Assembly: GCA_947587115.1 (NCBI GenBank)
Contig: CANPXY010000027.1
Span: forward strand, 1-14,038
Source: an uncultured Bacilli bacterium
GTDB taxonomy: Bacteria > Bacillota_I > Bacilli_A > RF39 > UBA660
Direction: 5' to 3'
Length of the DNA: 14,038 nucleotides
The notes beneath the pieces were generated by a model. It worked only from the letters and a program-made list of their open reading frames with translations, had not been told where the DNA came from and searched no databases. Of the stretch, positions 1-6,513 are shown piece by piece. A program made the position numbers and the translations under genes. Positions within the stretch are counted from its first letter, which is position 1, and every line of letters begins with the position of its first letter.

Positions 1-453
1 AACATATCCGCTAGCGGAGTTACTACTACGGGATTGGTTTCGACAGGATCGTTTACCGCATCAGGGCAAGCTACTGTCAACAGTCTTTCTGTAACAGAAG
101 GAATAACAACTGCCAAGACTATTTCCGCAACTGGCAATATCACATCAAACGGAGAGATGACTTGCAACACCATCAATATTTTGTCGGATAAAACCCGTAA
201 AGAAAATTTGGAAAGGGTGTCATCAATCACTTTTGACTCGCTTACCCCGTACACCTACAATTTCATCGGTGAGGAAAAAAGCAATCGAAAAATCGGTTTA
301 ATTGCCCAAGACGTGAAAAAAATAGCTCCTTTGGCAACTTCTAAGAACGCAGAAGGATGTTTAACCATTGACTATAACGCCATTGTCGCTTTACTTGTAG
401 GTAAAGTAAACGAATTGGAAAAAAGAATAGCCATTTTGGAAAACCGTCTTTAA
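1..453 (+). CDS. Tail fibre/spike C-terminal part with S74 self-cleaving chaperone domain (partial)
   Basis: The frame is open from base 1, so the start lies outside the window. A TTG at position 34 is only an internal codon. The first visible part is rich in Thr, Ser, Gly and Ala with short beta-type repeats, as in trimeric fibre shafts. From about nucleotide 184 comes the peptidase S74 (intramolecular chaperone) signature: S-D-K-T-R-K-E-N. The Ser and a Lys five residues later match the known Ser/Lys dyad. Next come a conserved G-L-I-A-Q-D-V segment and a final leucine-rich coiled coil (VNELEKRIAILENRL). In this family the C-terminal piece trimerises the fibre, then cuts itself off just before the Ser, which would release about 89 residues here. 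The product would act outside the cell in host recognition. It lies 15 bp before the next plus-strand structural gene. The S74 call is firm; the type of fibre is not known. Confidence 0.85.
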   Translation, partial: NISASGVTTTGLVSTGSFTASGQATVNSLSVTEGITTAKTISATGNITSNGEMTCNTINILSDKTRKENLERVSSITFDSLTPYTYNFIGEEKSNRKIGLIAQDVKKIAPLATSKNAEGCLTIDYNAIVALLVGKVNELEKRIAILENRL

Positions 454-468
454 AAAATCTTTTTAGCC

Positions 469-1044
469 ATGAGTGACGTTGAAATAACATATCCATCTTG
501 CCCGAATCCCTCGGTCATTAATCCCTTGGTATCTACAGGGTTTGTCATACAATTTTCCCGCTTTAAGAATTTGACTCTTTTTGCCAAAGCGGTGACTATT
601 CCGCCCGTTTCCCTTAATAGTGCTAATCAAGCCACCCGCCACGTGGCTATTAAGCACCCAGGGACAATTCCTGAGGTATCATCGTTGCAATTTGAATACA
701 CAATAGACGCTAATTTGGATAATTTTGTCACTCTTTACGATTGGATTACTTTAATTGGAGTAGCCGAATCAGGAGGGGATATTTCCTCTTTTATAAAAAA
801 ATATCCATCTTTTTTGCCTGAGAATAAAAAAGACGTAGACTTTCCCGATTTGGTTAGTGACGCCTATGTGACGGTTTTCGGGGAAAGTCAAAAACCCGTA
901 AGGCTATTGACTTTTCGAAGTTGCTATCCCACAAACGTGGAAGGATTCCAGGTGCGTGAAGATACAACCGAAACCACTTATCTCACGGGTAATGCCACTT
1001 TCGACTTCTTTGGAAAGTATTTGATTAGCGATCTTATGAGCTAA
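469..1044 (+). CDS. Tail tube/baseplate tube protein of the T4 gp19-like type (probable)
   Basis: A 191-aa protein without signal peptide or membrane segment, following the fibre gene on the same strand. The middle and end resemble the T4 gp19 tube fold. A hydrophobic strand pair (F-V-I-Q-F-S) is followed by a K-A-V-T-I-P-P segment like the K-A-T-A-L-P of gp19. The C-terminal part has S-C-Y-P-T-N-V-E-G-F-Q, echoing gp19 L-W-P-T-N-V-G-E-L-Q, and then an alternating T-F-D-F-F strand. Length fits the tail tube and small baseplate tube proteins of T4-type phages (about 160-200 aa). It may be the major tube protein or one of the baseplate tube-initiator relatives; sequence alone does not decide. 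No Shine-Dalgarno is visible before the ATG. Its last 11 bases overlap the end of a convergent minus-strand gene. Confidence 0.55.
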   Translation: MSDVEITYPSCPNPSVINPLVSTGFVIQFSRFKNLTLFAKAVTIPPVSLNSANQATRHVAIKHPGTIPEVSSLQFEYTIDANLDNFVTLYDWITLIGVAESGGDISSFIKKYPSFLPENKKDVDFPDLVSDAYVTVFGESQKPVRLLTFRSCYPTNVEGFQVREDTTETTYLTGNATFDFFGKYLISDLMS

Positions 1045-1321
1045 TCAGATTGTCCATTTTCTCAATAATTCTATAGAGTTCTTCAGTCTCCAACTCAAAA
1101 CCGTTTTCTGAAAATATCTCAAGGATATATTCCACGGCACTTTCCACATCCAGTGTATCCTCAAGATCAATTTCAATATCGGTTTCCGTTTTCGGAATGG
1201 ATAGCGTAACCAAATTTTCCGAAAAACTTACCGTTGCCACCACATTGTCGTTTTTATCAAAAAGATAGCAATAATTTCCGTCCCGATCGTTTAAAATTTC
1301 CTCTCGTGTGGTAACTTCCAT
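1034..1321 (-). CDS. Small acidic protein of unknown function (95 aa)
   Basis: Not recognised. The protein is strongly acidic (runs such as TETDIEIDLEDTLDVES) with predicted beta strands in the first half (YCYLFDKNDNVVATVSF) and a helix at the end. The ATG at 1321 is preceded by GGGAG eight bases upstream and lies three bases after the stop of the gene before it, so the two form an operon. It ends by overlapping the convergent tail gene by 11 bp. The coding call rests on this tight spacing, the ribosome site and a plausible composition. Acidic small phage proteins sometimes bind host proteins or mimic DNA, but nothing here shows that. Confidence 0.7.
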   Translation of the reverse strand: MEVTTREEILNDRDGNYCYLFDKNDNVVATVSFSENLVTLSIPKTETDIEIDLEDTLDVESAVEYILEIFSENGFELETEELYRIIEKMDNLISS

Positions 1322-1324
1322 AGA

Positions 1325-1552
1325 CTATTCTCCCATAGTTTCCACGGGATCAGTTGGATCATTCGGTTCAGGATAACGATTATCAGGTGTCTCAGACTCT
1401 TCAGGAGTTTCTGTCTCTTTATTATTTTCTTTTTCCCGTTCATCGAGTAATTCAATTACCCGATTGGCGATATAATCAATATCAATTTCTGTTAAAGGTA
1501 CTGTAACTGTTACTGTATTGTTTTCTTCAAAATCTTTATGGATTCTTAGCAT
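1325..1552 (-). CDS. Small acidic protein with proline-rich tail, unknown function (75 aa)
   Basis: Not recognised. Residues 1-45 look folded: a short strand region (NTVTVTVPLTEIDIDY) followed by a helix (IANRVIELLDEREKENN). The rest is a low-complexity, disordered-looking Glu/Thr/Pro tail (TPEESETPDNRYPEPNDPTDP). The start codon follows a stem-loop whose 3' arm holds the only purine-rich ribosome site (AAAGGGG, eight bases before ATG), so translation may depend on opening of that stem. It is the first gene after the gp46 downstream region and is paired with the 95-aa gene that follows. Confidence is moderate because the tail has low complexity. Confidence 0.6.
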   Translation of the reverse strand: MLRIHKDFEENNTVTVTVPLTEIDIDYIANRVIELLDEREKENNKETETPEESETPDNRYPEPNDPTDPVETMGE

Positions 1553-1557
1553 GGCAA

Positions 1558-1595
1558 AAGCCCCTTTATCGGGTGTATTTGCAAATTTGGGGCTT
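1558..1595 (-). promoter_or_regulatory. Stem-loop covering the ribosome site of the 75-aa gene
   Basis: On the minus strand AAGCCCC and GGGGCTT can pair (seven base pairs) around a 24-base loop. The 3' arm contains the GGGG of the likely ribosome site and ends a few bases before the ATG. It could hide the ribosome site, or act as a weak terminator after gp46, although the following T run is short and broken. The loop also holds the palindrome ATTTGCAAAT. Confidence 0.45.
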
Positions 1596-1693
1596 ACTTA
1601 ATGAAGTGTATACAAGTTTCCCGTTACGCTATGCTTTTAAAAATTGCTGTGAGGAAACTTTAGAGGAGATTAGATGATGATGCTAACTGCGTT

Positions 1694-1733
1694 CGTCAAA
1701 AATTCATTACACTTTTAATCGCTTTTCAAGTGT
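1694..1733 (-). terminator. Possible terminator after gp46
   Basis: On the minus strand a 6-bp stem (ACACTT / AAGTGT) with a 13-base loop lies about 35 bases after the gp46 stop. It is followed by AATGAATTTTTG. The stem is weak and AT-rich and the T run starts five bases after it, so the call is tentative. Confidence 0.3.
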
Positions 1734-1767
1734 TCAAAAACGAAACACATAACCCATCTGTCTAATA

Positions 1768-3474
1768 TTACTTAATAGTTGAAAATTGATTTGGTTTCGA
1801 AACTGTTAGTACCCGATCAAATTCAATATCTTGCACGTTTTCTCTATGGGAGATTAAAAGAATATTGGATTCTTTAAAACTTTTTAACAATCTGATAATG
1901 CTTTCCAGCCCATCGGAGTCCAAAGAACTATCTAAAATTTCATCAATGAATATGTTGGAGCAAGAGCAACAATTTCTTCTTTGTGCCACGTCTCGCCATG
2001 TGAAAAGAATTGCCATATCAAGACGCCTTTTTTCCCCTTCGGATAAATTCGAGTAAGTCATATTGTCCCGCCCTCTTGCTCTTAGAGTTTCGTTAAACTG
2101 ATTATCCAGTTCAAAGGAAAGATAGAAATTCATCTCTTGCAGATAATGATTAACCATCCGATTGATAATTGGGATATATTGGTTAAGAATGACGCTTTTA
2201 ACCCCGTCATCACTTAAGATTTTCTCGGCTTGCCGATAAATCATGTTTTTTACCTCAAGAGTTTTTTTCTCTTCTCCTAATTGTTTGGCTTGTAGGGCTC
2301 TTTTTTTGAAATTCTCTTCAAATTCTTCTACTAACCCTTTTTTACCAGAGTTTTCAAGTTTTTCCCCAAGTTTTTTCTTATGCTTTTCCAGTGTTTGTAT
2401 GACACCTTTTTCTTTGGAAATTTCCCCCCGAATAGTGCTAAAAGAGTCCAATTGCCTTAAAGTTTCCCCTTTTTCTTTTTCTAACTCTTTTAAGCTCTTT
2501 TCTTTTTCCGCTATTTGCGAGTTTAATTCTTTAATAGCCCTTTCGTTTTCTGCAATAATTTTCCCCCGATACTCAGAGGAAATCTCCTGATGGCATTTTG
2601 GGCACGTATCGTTTACCTTGACAAATTTCACGTCTGTATTATGAATCTTTAATCTCGCTTTTAATTCGCCAATAACCCCCTTAAAATCGTCTATACGAAT
2701 ATTCAAATCATCTAATGATAGTGACAATGGTTCTTCAGTAGATAGCTCCTCGTAAAGCGTTTTTAACCCTTTCTGACGGCTTTCTATGTCGGAATTAATC
2801 TTTTCGATTTCCTCTTTAAAACTTTCTTCACTGGATGCGGAGTCATTTTTCAGAGCGTCCAAAGTTTTTTTCTGACTTTCCAACTCGCTTTTGATCATTT
2901 GAATAGCTACTTTGATTTCATTTAATTTTGCATTATTATCGGATATTTTCCCCTTTAAAATGCTATTCATTGAACTTAAAACCCGAATCCCTAAAAGGTC
3001 TTCAACTACCACCCGTCTATCTGTATTTGATAACCCCATAAAAGGAGTGTAATTTACCATCGAAATTGTTACCGTTTGGATAAAAGTTTTAAAGTCCATT
3101 CCTAAAATCTGTTCTTCAAGAATTTTTTGATAATCCTTGCTTTTCGAGTCAACCGTGATTAGTTGCTCGTTTTTGTAGATTTCAAAGTTATTGGGTTTAA
3201 TTGAACGGATAACTTTATAAGTGTTTCCCAAAGTGGTAAAACCGACTTCAACCACACAATCTTTTTGATTGATATTGTTGATAAGATTGTTTTTATTGAT
3301 TCTATTGATTGATCTATTATAAAGGGCAAACACTACGGCGTTCATAATTGTGGTTTTCCCGTTAGCGTTAGCCCCCGTGATTGCTGTTAATTGATAACCA
3401 CCAAAATCGACTCTTGTAAAAGAGTTTCCATAGCTTAAGAAATTCTTAAAAGAAACGTAATTGATTTTAAGCAT
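1768..3474 (-). CDS. 46: Recombination endonuclease subunit gp46 (Rad50/SbcC-like ATPase)
   Basis: This 568-aa SMC-type ATPase works with gp47 to resect DNA ends for recombination-dependent replication. Visible parts in order: N-terminal ATPase half with Walker A (GANANGKT, residues 34-41); a T4-gp46-like stretch (YTPFMGLSN, about 142-150); long coiled coil (about 170-290); zinc-hook CPKC at 291-294, through which two subunits dimerise; a returning coil (about 305-410); a C-terminal half with the ABC signature LSEGEK (477-482), Walker B NIFIDE (507-512) and a switch histidine in LISHRE. Length is close to T4 gp46 (560 aa). An unusual Cys cluster (NCCSCS, 501-506) lies just before Walker B, where T4 has none. 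The ATG directly follows the gp47 stop, so the subunits are translationally linked. Confidence 0.96.
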   Translation of the reverse strand: MLKINYVSFKNFLSYGNSFTRVDFGGYQLTAITGANANGKTTIMNAVVFALYNRSINRINKNNLINNINQKDCVVEVGFTTLGNTYKVIRSIKPNNFEIYKNEQLITVDSKSKDYQKILEEQILGMDFKTFIQTVTISMVNYTPFMGLSNTDRRVVVEDLLGIRVLSSMNSILKGKISDNNAKLNEIKVAIQMIKSELESQKKTLDALKNDSASSEESFKEEIEKINSDIESRQKGLKTLYEELSTEEPLSLSLDDLNIRIDDFKGVIGELKARLKIHNTDVKFVKVNDTCPKCHQEISSEYRGKIIAENERAIKELNSQIAEKEKSLKELEKEKGETLRQLDSFSTIRGEISKEKGVIQTLEKHKKKLGEKLENSGKKGLVEEFEENFKKRALQAKQLGEEKKTLEVKNMIYRQAEKILSDDGVKSVILNQYIPIINRMVNHYLQEMNFYLSFELDNQFNETLRARGRDNMTYSNLSEGEKRRLDMAILFTWRDVAQRRNCCSCSNIFIDEILDSSLDSDGLESIIRLLKSFKESNILLISHRENVQDIEFDRVLTVSKPNQFSTIK

Positions 3475-4545
3475 CTATTCCTCTTCACTTTGAGTCATTG
3501 CAGTTGTATAGAGATTAGCCAAAAAAGTCCTCAATGGTTCTTTAAACCCGATTTCCATACTGTCCACATATTGATTGATAATGTCAATCGTGGATAATTT
3601 TAAAGTGGTCTCGTCAATATTACCAATTTCGTCTAACCCAAATTGAAAGTCACTATCGACAATTTTCACTTCAGCGGGATTTTGCTCGTAGATTTTATTC
3701 AGATACCAATTAAAAAGAAGTTGATTGGTTCGGTTTTCGGCAATAATTTTCACATAGCAATCTTTCAAATTGACTTCCGTGGGTTTTGTTGTAACTCCTT
3801 TTTCCTTATCATTATAGCGTAAAATTTTATAGTAGACGTCATCATTTAACACTTGGATACATTCAAAAGTTTCTGTATCAAATACCCAAAAACCGTTTTT
3901 CGATTCAACATCCGCCCACGTCAATTGATACGGTGTTCCCACATAGACAATATTGTCTTTTTGGCTAGGGATGTGAAAATGCCCAGAAAAGACTCTTTTA
4001 TATTTTCGAAATGTCTGTAATTCCATCCCGCCGTGAAACTCGATTCTAAAAAGAACGGGAAAAGTATTGATTTCAAAATGCCCACAGCAAACGGGGCTTT
4101 TTGAATTTGCTATAAAAGATAAACACTTTTCTTCATTTGACGAGCATATCCAAGGAATCAAATCAATTTGGCATCCGTCAAAGTCAACAGTAGTTGGTTC
4201 TTTATAGACTTTAATATTTTCGAAATTACTCTCTTCACCTAAAAGAAGTTCAGAAGAAGTAATTTCCAAAGTATCTCGATAAAAAATGTCATGGTTGCCA
4301 ATTAAGGTATGGAAAGTAAACCCGTGATCACGTAATTTGGAAAACACACAATAAGCAGTTTTAAGGCTTTTTACGTTAATATTTTTTCTTTGATCGAAAA
4401 TATCCCCCAATTGAATAATGGTTTTGATATTATTTTTGTTGCCATAGTCAATTAAAGAGTCAAAAAACCTTCTTTGATGTAAAGCGACAATGTCGCTAGA
4501 TTGTTTAACACCAAAGTGGCAATCACCCAAAATAATGATTTTCAT
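3475..4545 (-). CDS. 47: Recombination endonuclease subunit gp47 (Mre11/SbcD-like nuclease)
   Basis: A 356-aa calcineurin-like metallophosphoesterase and partner of gp46. The metal-binding motifs are all present: GDCHFG (D8, H10), GDIFD (D48), GNHD (83-86), GH in CCGHFE (H156) and GHFH (188-191). The stretches TTVDFDGCQIDLIPW, GTPYQLT and GFWVFDTET follow the T4 gp47 sequence closely. Residues from about 230 on form the less conserved capping and gp46-binding region. Length is near T4 gp47 (339 aa). The ATG overlaps the polymerase stop (ATGA), and the gene ends directly at the gp46 ATG. The order polymerase part-47-46 implies joint expression of replication and recombination functions. No odd residues were found in the active site. 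Confidence 0.96.
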   Translation of the reverse strand: MKIIILGDCHFGVKQSSDIVALHQRRFFDSLIDYGNKNNIKTIIQLGDIFDQRKNINVKSLKTAYCVFSKLRDHGFTFHTLIGNHDIFYRDTLEITSSELLLGEESNFENIKVYKEPTTVDFDGCQIDLIPWICSSNEEKCLSFIANSKSPVCCGHFEINTFPVLFRIEFHGGMELQTFRKYKRVFSGHFHIPSQKDNIVYVGTPYQLTWADVESKNGFWVFDTETFECIQVLNDDVYYKILRYNDKEKGVTTKPTEVNLKDCYVKIIAENRTNQLLFNWYLNKIYEQNPAEVKIVDSDFQFGLDEIGNIDETTLKLSTIDIINQYVDSMEIGFKEPLRTFLANLYTTAMTQSEEE

Positions 4546-5732
4546 TCAAAGAAATCCTCTAAGAAACTTACCTTTTCCGTTTTCCAACCTAAAGCGTCTG
4601 TAATTTTGCGGATGGGTTCGAGAAAACTCTTCTCAAACATTTTATCATAATCCACGTAACTATGCAAGCCAAACTCTTTAGGTAATGTTTCTTGAAACCC
4701 CACTACTTCTTCTCCAATTGGATTAGGTTTTCTCAAATAGACAAACTTAATTTTGTCGTTATCTGCTACTTTTTGTCTTTGTTGAGTAAGACCAAAGCGT
4801 TCAATCAAATCATTATAAATTAAACCCGCTTTTACATGGACGGGGGCAAATTTCGTATAGATTTGGCTTTTGGTGTCTAAAAAATCCTCTAATTGCTTGA
4901 TTTCATTGATGTCTGTAGATTTTTCGATTCTTTCCTTAACCAGGGGAACGGAAAACTTGCTGATTTGTGTCACGCCTCTTGGAAAAGCAATATCCTCAAC
5001 GCTTAAAGTGTTAAAAGTGCTTTTTACTTTTTTGATATAGTCTTGCAACTCACTTTCTTGCCCCTCGGTTAAAATCGGAATCGCATCTTTCATGGCTTTT
5101 TGTACCTCTTTACCCATCGAGGCTTTAATCATTTGCAAACCCATGATTTTATTATAAGGTTCTTCAATCGAATACCTTACACCCTCAGAATCCCACACTC
5201 GACATAGATAATTTTTGGCTGCGACAATAATCATCGCATTGACAATATTTTCCCTTTTCATGTGAAATTTGTGGGCAAAAGCGTTGGTATATTCCGCCAA
5301 CTGCCGATAGCTTTTATCAATAAAAGGGTTAAAAACTTTTTTCCCAACAGCGTCTAAAAATTCCAACTTCTTTTCCCGACTGATGTCTTTAGGGCAAAAG
5401 ACATCGACTAAGTCTTTTAGATTAAGCATTACGGAATCTGTGTCAATTAACACCACACGATCTTTTTTAATGCCAATTTTTTTATTCAAAAAGTCGTTTA
5501 ATCTTTTTTCTATCCAACGGATGGCTAATTGCCCGCTTAAGGTAATAGAAGTGGCTAAATGGAGATTAAAATATCTGAATCCGACATTGCCCGTTGCACC
5601 ATAAAGGGAGTTTAAAAGAATTTTTAAACCTAATTGTTTGGTGTTAAGCATACTGGATTTTCTAGAATACTCTTTTTCCAGTTTAAGCAATTCATTTGTG
5701 CTTAAACCCGAATAATCGAACGTATCTCCCAA
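4542..5732 (-). CDS. 43: DNA polymerase gp43, C-terminal half (palm motifs B and C, thumb, clamp-binding tail)
   Basis: A family B polymerase fragment of 396 aa that matches T4 gp43 from the fingers helix to the end. Motif B is present (KQLGLKILLNSLYG, residues 32-45), as is motif C DTDS at 97-100, the template-contact region (AAKNYLCRVWD, 171-181), KIMG, thumb segments and a C-terminal FLEDFF tail like the clamp-binding end of T4 gp43. Missing are the 3'-5' exonuclease domain and motif A (D-x-x-S-L-Y-P-S). It therefore needs an N-terminal partner, which is not in this window. The frame has a stop at 5769-5771, and the gene upstream is unrelated, so this is no simple frameshift. The start is a TTG at 5732 with a weak GGGGA 8 bases upstream. 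In motif C, Ile replaces the usual Gly before DTDS. Split gp43 genes are known in some Aeromonas T4-type phages such as Aeh1. Confidence 0.93.
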   Translation of the reverse strand: MGDTFDYSGLSTNELLKLEKEYSRKSSMLNTKQLGLKILLNSLYGATGNVGFRYFNLHLATSITLSGQLAIRWIEKRLNDFLNKKIGIKKDRVVLIDTDSVMLNLKDLVDVFCPKDISREKKLEFLDAVGKKVFNPFIDKSYRQLAEYTNAFAHKFHMKRENIVNAMIIVAAKNYLCRVWDSEGVRYSIEEPYNKIMGLQMIKASMGKEVQKAMKDAIPILTEGQESELQDYIKKVKSTFNTLSVEDIAFPRGVTQISKFSVPLVKERIEKSTDINEIKQLEDFLDTKSQIYTKFAPVHVKAGLIYNDLIERFGLTQQRQKVADNDKIKFVYLRKPNPIGEEVVGFQETLPKEFGLHSYVDYDKMFEKSFLEPIRKITDALGWKTEKVSFLEDFFE

Positions 5733-5763
5733 TTTCTTTTCCCCAAATTTTAAATTTCTATTT

Positions 5764-6255
5764 TTAATTTAATCTAATCACTCTTTCTGAAAGCACTTCT
5801 TCATTGTCAATATTTGTAAAATAATTCATTGATTTTACGATAATTTTATCCAACGATCGCCTCAATAACGCATCGTCTTTAAACCCATCTATTAAATTAA
5901 GTTCAAAAACTTTGTAGGTATTTTCCGAATGAATCACGTCTTTAACCGCAATTGCCGATATAGTAATGGTAAATTCCTTGGTTTCTGTATTTTCCATGCG
6001 TTCAAACTCATTGCCACCAATGATAATTTCGATAGAATTATTTTTGGGAATTGCCCCGTAAGCCACATCACAAATTCTCTCGAAAACTTCCCCTGAATAA
6101 AAACTTTTTAATTGCGTGGTATCGAATTTCCCATAAGCGTTAGAAAAAAGTTCAATTTCAAGAACTTTCACTTTAGTTGCTCTTGGGGTTTTTTCAAAAG
6201 GATTTTTCTTAAGAACTTTTTTCAATAATCTTTTAGCTTTTTTCCAAACAATCAC
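5764..6255 (-). CDS. Unknown protein with a very basic N-terminus (163 aa)
   Basis: Not recognised. The first 25 residues are rich in Lys and Arg (KKAKRLLKKVLKK) and probably form an amphipathic helix able to bind nucleic acid or membrane. The rest alternates beta strands (KVKVLEIELF, NSIEIIIGG, KEFTITISAIAV) and helices, and looks like a compact domain. GTG at 6255 is chosen over a TTG one codon earlier because it overlaps the stop of the 51-aa gene as GTGA and sits six bases after AGAGG. It lies just before the polymerase C-half, where the N-terminal half might be expected, but it has no exonuclease or motif A signature. Its place suggests a link to replication; that is inference. Confidence 0.75.
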   Translation of the reverse strand: MIVWKKAKRLLKKVLKKNPFEKTPRATKVKVLEIELFSNAYGKFDTTQLKSFYSGEVFERICDVAYGAIPKNNSIEIIIGGNEFERMENTETKEFTITISAIAVKDVIHSENTYKVFELNLIDGFKDDALLRRSLDKIIVKSMNYFTNIDNEEVLSERVIRLN

Positions 6256-6407
6256 CAACCACCTCTTCTTTCGTCAAAAAAATTTCTCATAATAACGCCT
6301 AAAAGATATAATGGAATTAAAGGAAGTAAAAATAAAGTAACCACCCCATAAACAATTCCTTGAAAAACACCTCCAAAAGTATCTAAAAATTCATCACACG
6401 ATCTCAC
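6252..6407 (-). CDS. Small membrane protein (51 aa), unknown function
   Basis: A short gene starting with GTG at 6407 (GTG AGA TCG TGT), with AGGAG seven bases upstream, and ending in TGA at 6252-6254. Residues 14-40 form one long hydrophobic segment (VFQGIVYGVVTLFLLPLIPLY plus LLGVI), probably one bent or two short membrane passes. A positively charged end (MRNFFDERRGGW) follows. Its stop overlaps the GTG of the next gene, so the two are translationally coupled. It is the first gene after the promoter and hairpin at 6426-6513. The function is not known; a holin-like role or a membrane anchor for replication proteins are both possible, without direct support. Confidence 0.7.
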   Translation of the reverse strand: MRSCDEFLDTFGGVFQGIVYGVVTLFLLPLIPLYLLGVIMRNFFDERRGGW

Positions 6408-6425
6408 GATTAATCTCCTAAAAAT

Positions 6426-6466
6426 CGAAAATAAAAGGTGACTAATTTTTCTTTACTAGCCACCTT
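6426..6466 (-). terminator. Hairpin with T-rich tail in the operon leader (attenuator or terminator)
   Basis: On the minus strand AAGGTGGCTA pairs with TAGTCACCTT (ten pairs, one G-T wobble) around a 12-base loop. TTATTTTC follows at once. It lies after the 127-aa gene and before the 51-aa gene, but also downstream of a near-consensus promoter (6485-6513). It may thus end the helicase transcript and attenuate the polymerase operon. The plus-strand reading is also followed by a T run. Confidence 0.7.
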
Positions 6467-6484
6467 AAATTTTTTACCTTTTCA

Positions 6485-6513
6485 ATTGTAAACTACTTTT
6501 CTTCTTTTGTCAA
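6485..6513 (-). promoter_or_regulatory. Promoter for the 51-aa/163-aa/polymerase/47/46 operon
   Basis: On the minus strand TTGACA (6508-6513) and TACAAT (6485-6490) are 17 bases apart, a near-perfect housekeeping promoter. The TAG stop of the 127-aa gene lies in the spacer. Transcription should start near 6478, about ten bases before the hairpin at 6466. Confidence 0.7.

Larger units (their letters stand above)
1553..1767. other. Intergenic region with three inverted repeats
   Basis: This gap of 215 bases lies between gp46 and the two small acidic genes. It contains three perfect inverted repeats: 1558-1595 (seven bp arms), 1614-1621 with 1653-1660 (AAGTTTCC / GGAAACTT, loop 31) and 1709-1714 with 1728-1733 (ACACTT / AAGTGT, loop 13). 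The last, read on the minus strand, is followed a few bases later by a run of five T and may be the terminator of the gp46 operon. No tRNA fold and no clear promoter were found. On the plus strand a 14-codon ORF starts at 1674 behind GAGGAG. Confidence 0.5.

Noticed and set aside
1034..1044. Convergent gene overlap as evidence that one gene is false
   Set aside because: Eleven-base tail overlaps are common in compact phage genomes, and both genes have other support.
1614..1700. tRNA-like fold in the gap after gp46
   Set aside because: No T-loop GTTCGAATC-type sequence or acceptor stem could be placed; the GTTCGTC stretch does not fit.
2243..2590. 115-codon open frame on the plus strand inside gp46
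   Set aside because: It is antisense to the gp46 coiled coil. Its Ser/Phe-rich composition mirrors the Lys/Glu codons of the real gene, and there is no ribosome site.
4815..4822. TATAAATT resembling a T4 late promoter
   Set aside because: It lies inside the polymerase gene on the plus strand with no plus-strand gene downstream.
5733..6255. 163-aa gene as a frameshifted N-terminal half of the polymerase
   Set aside because: It has no exonuclease or motif A residues, a different composition and its own coupled start; it is unrelated by eye.
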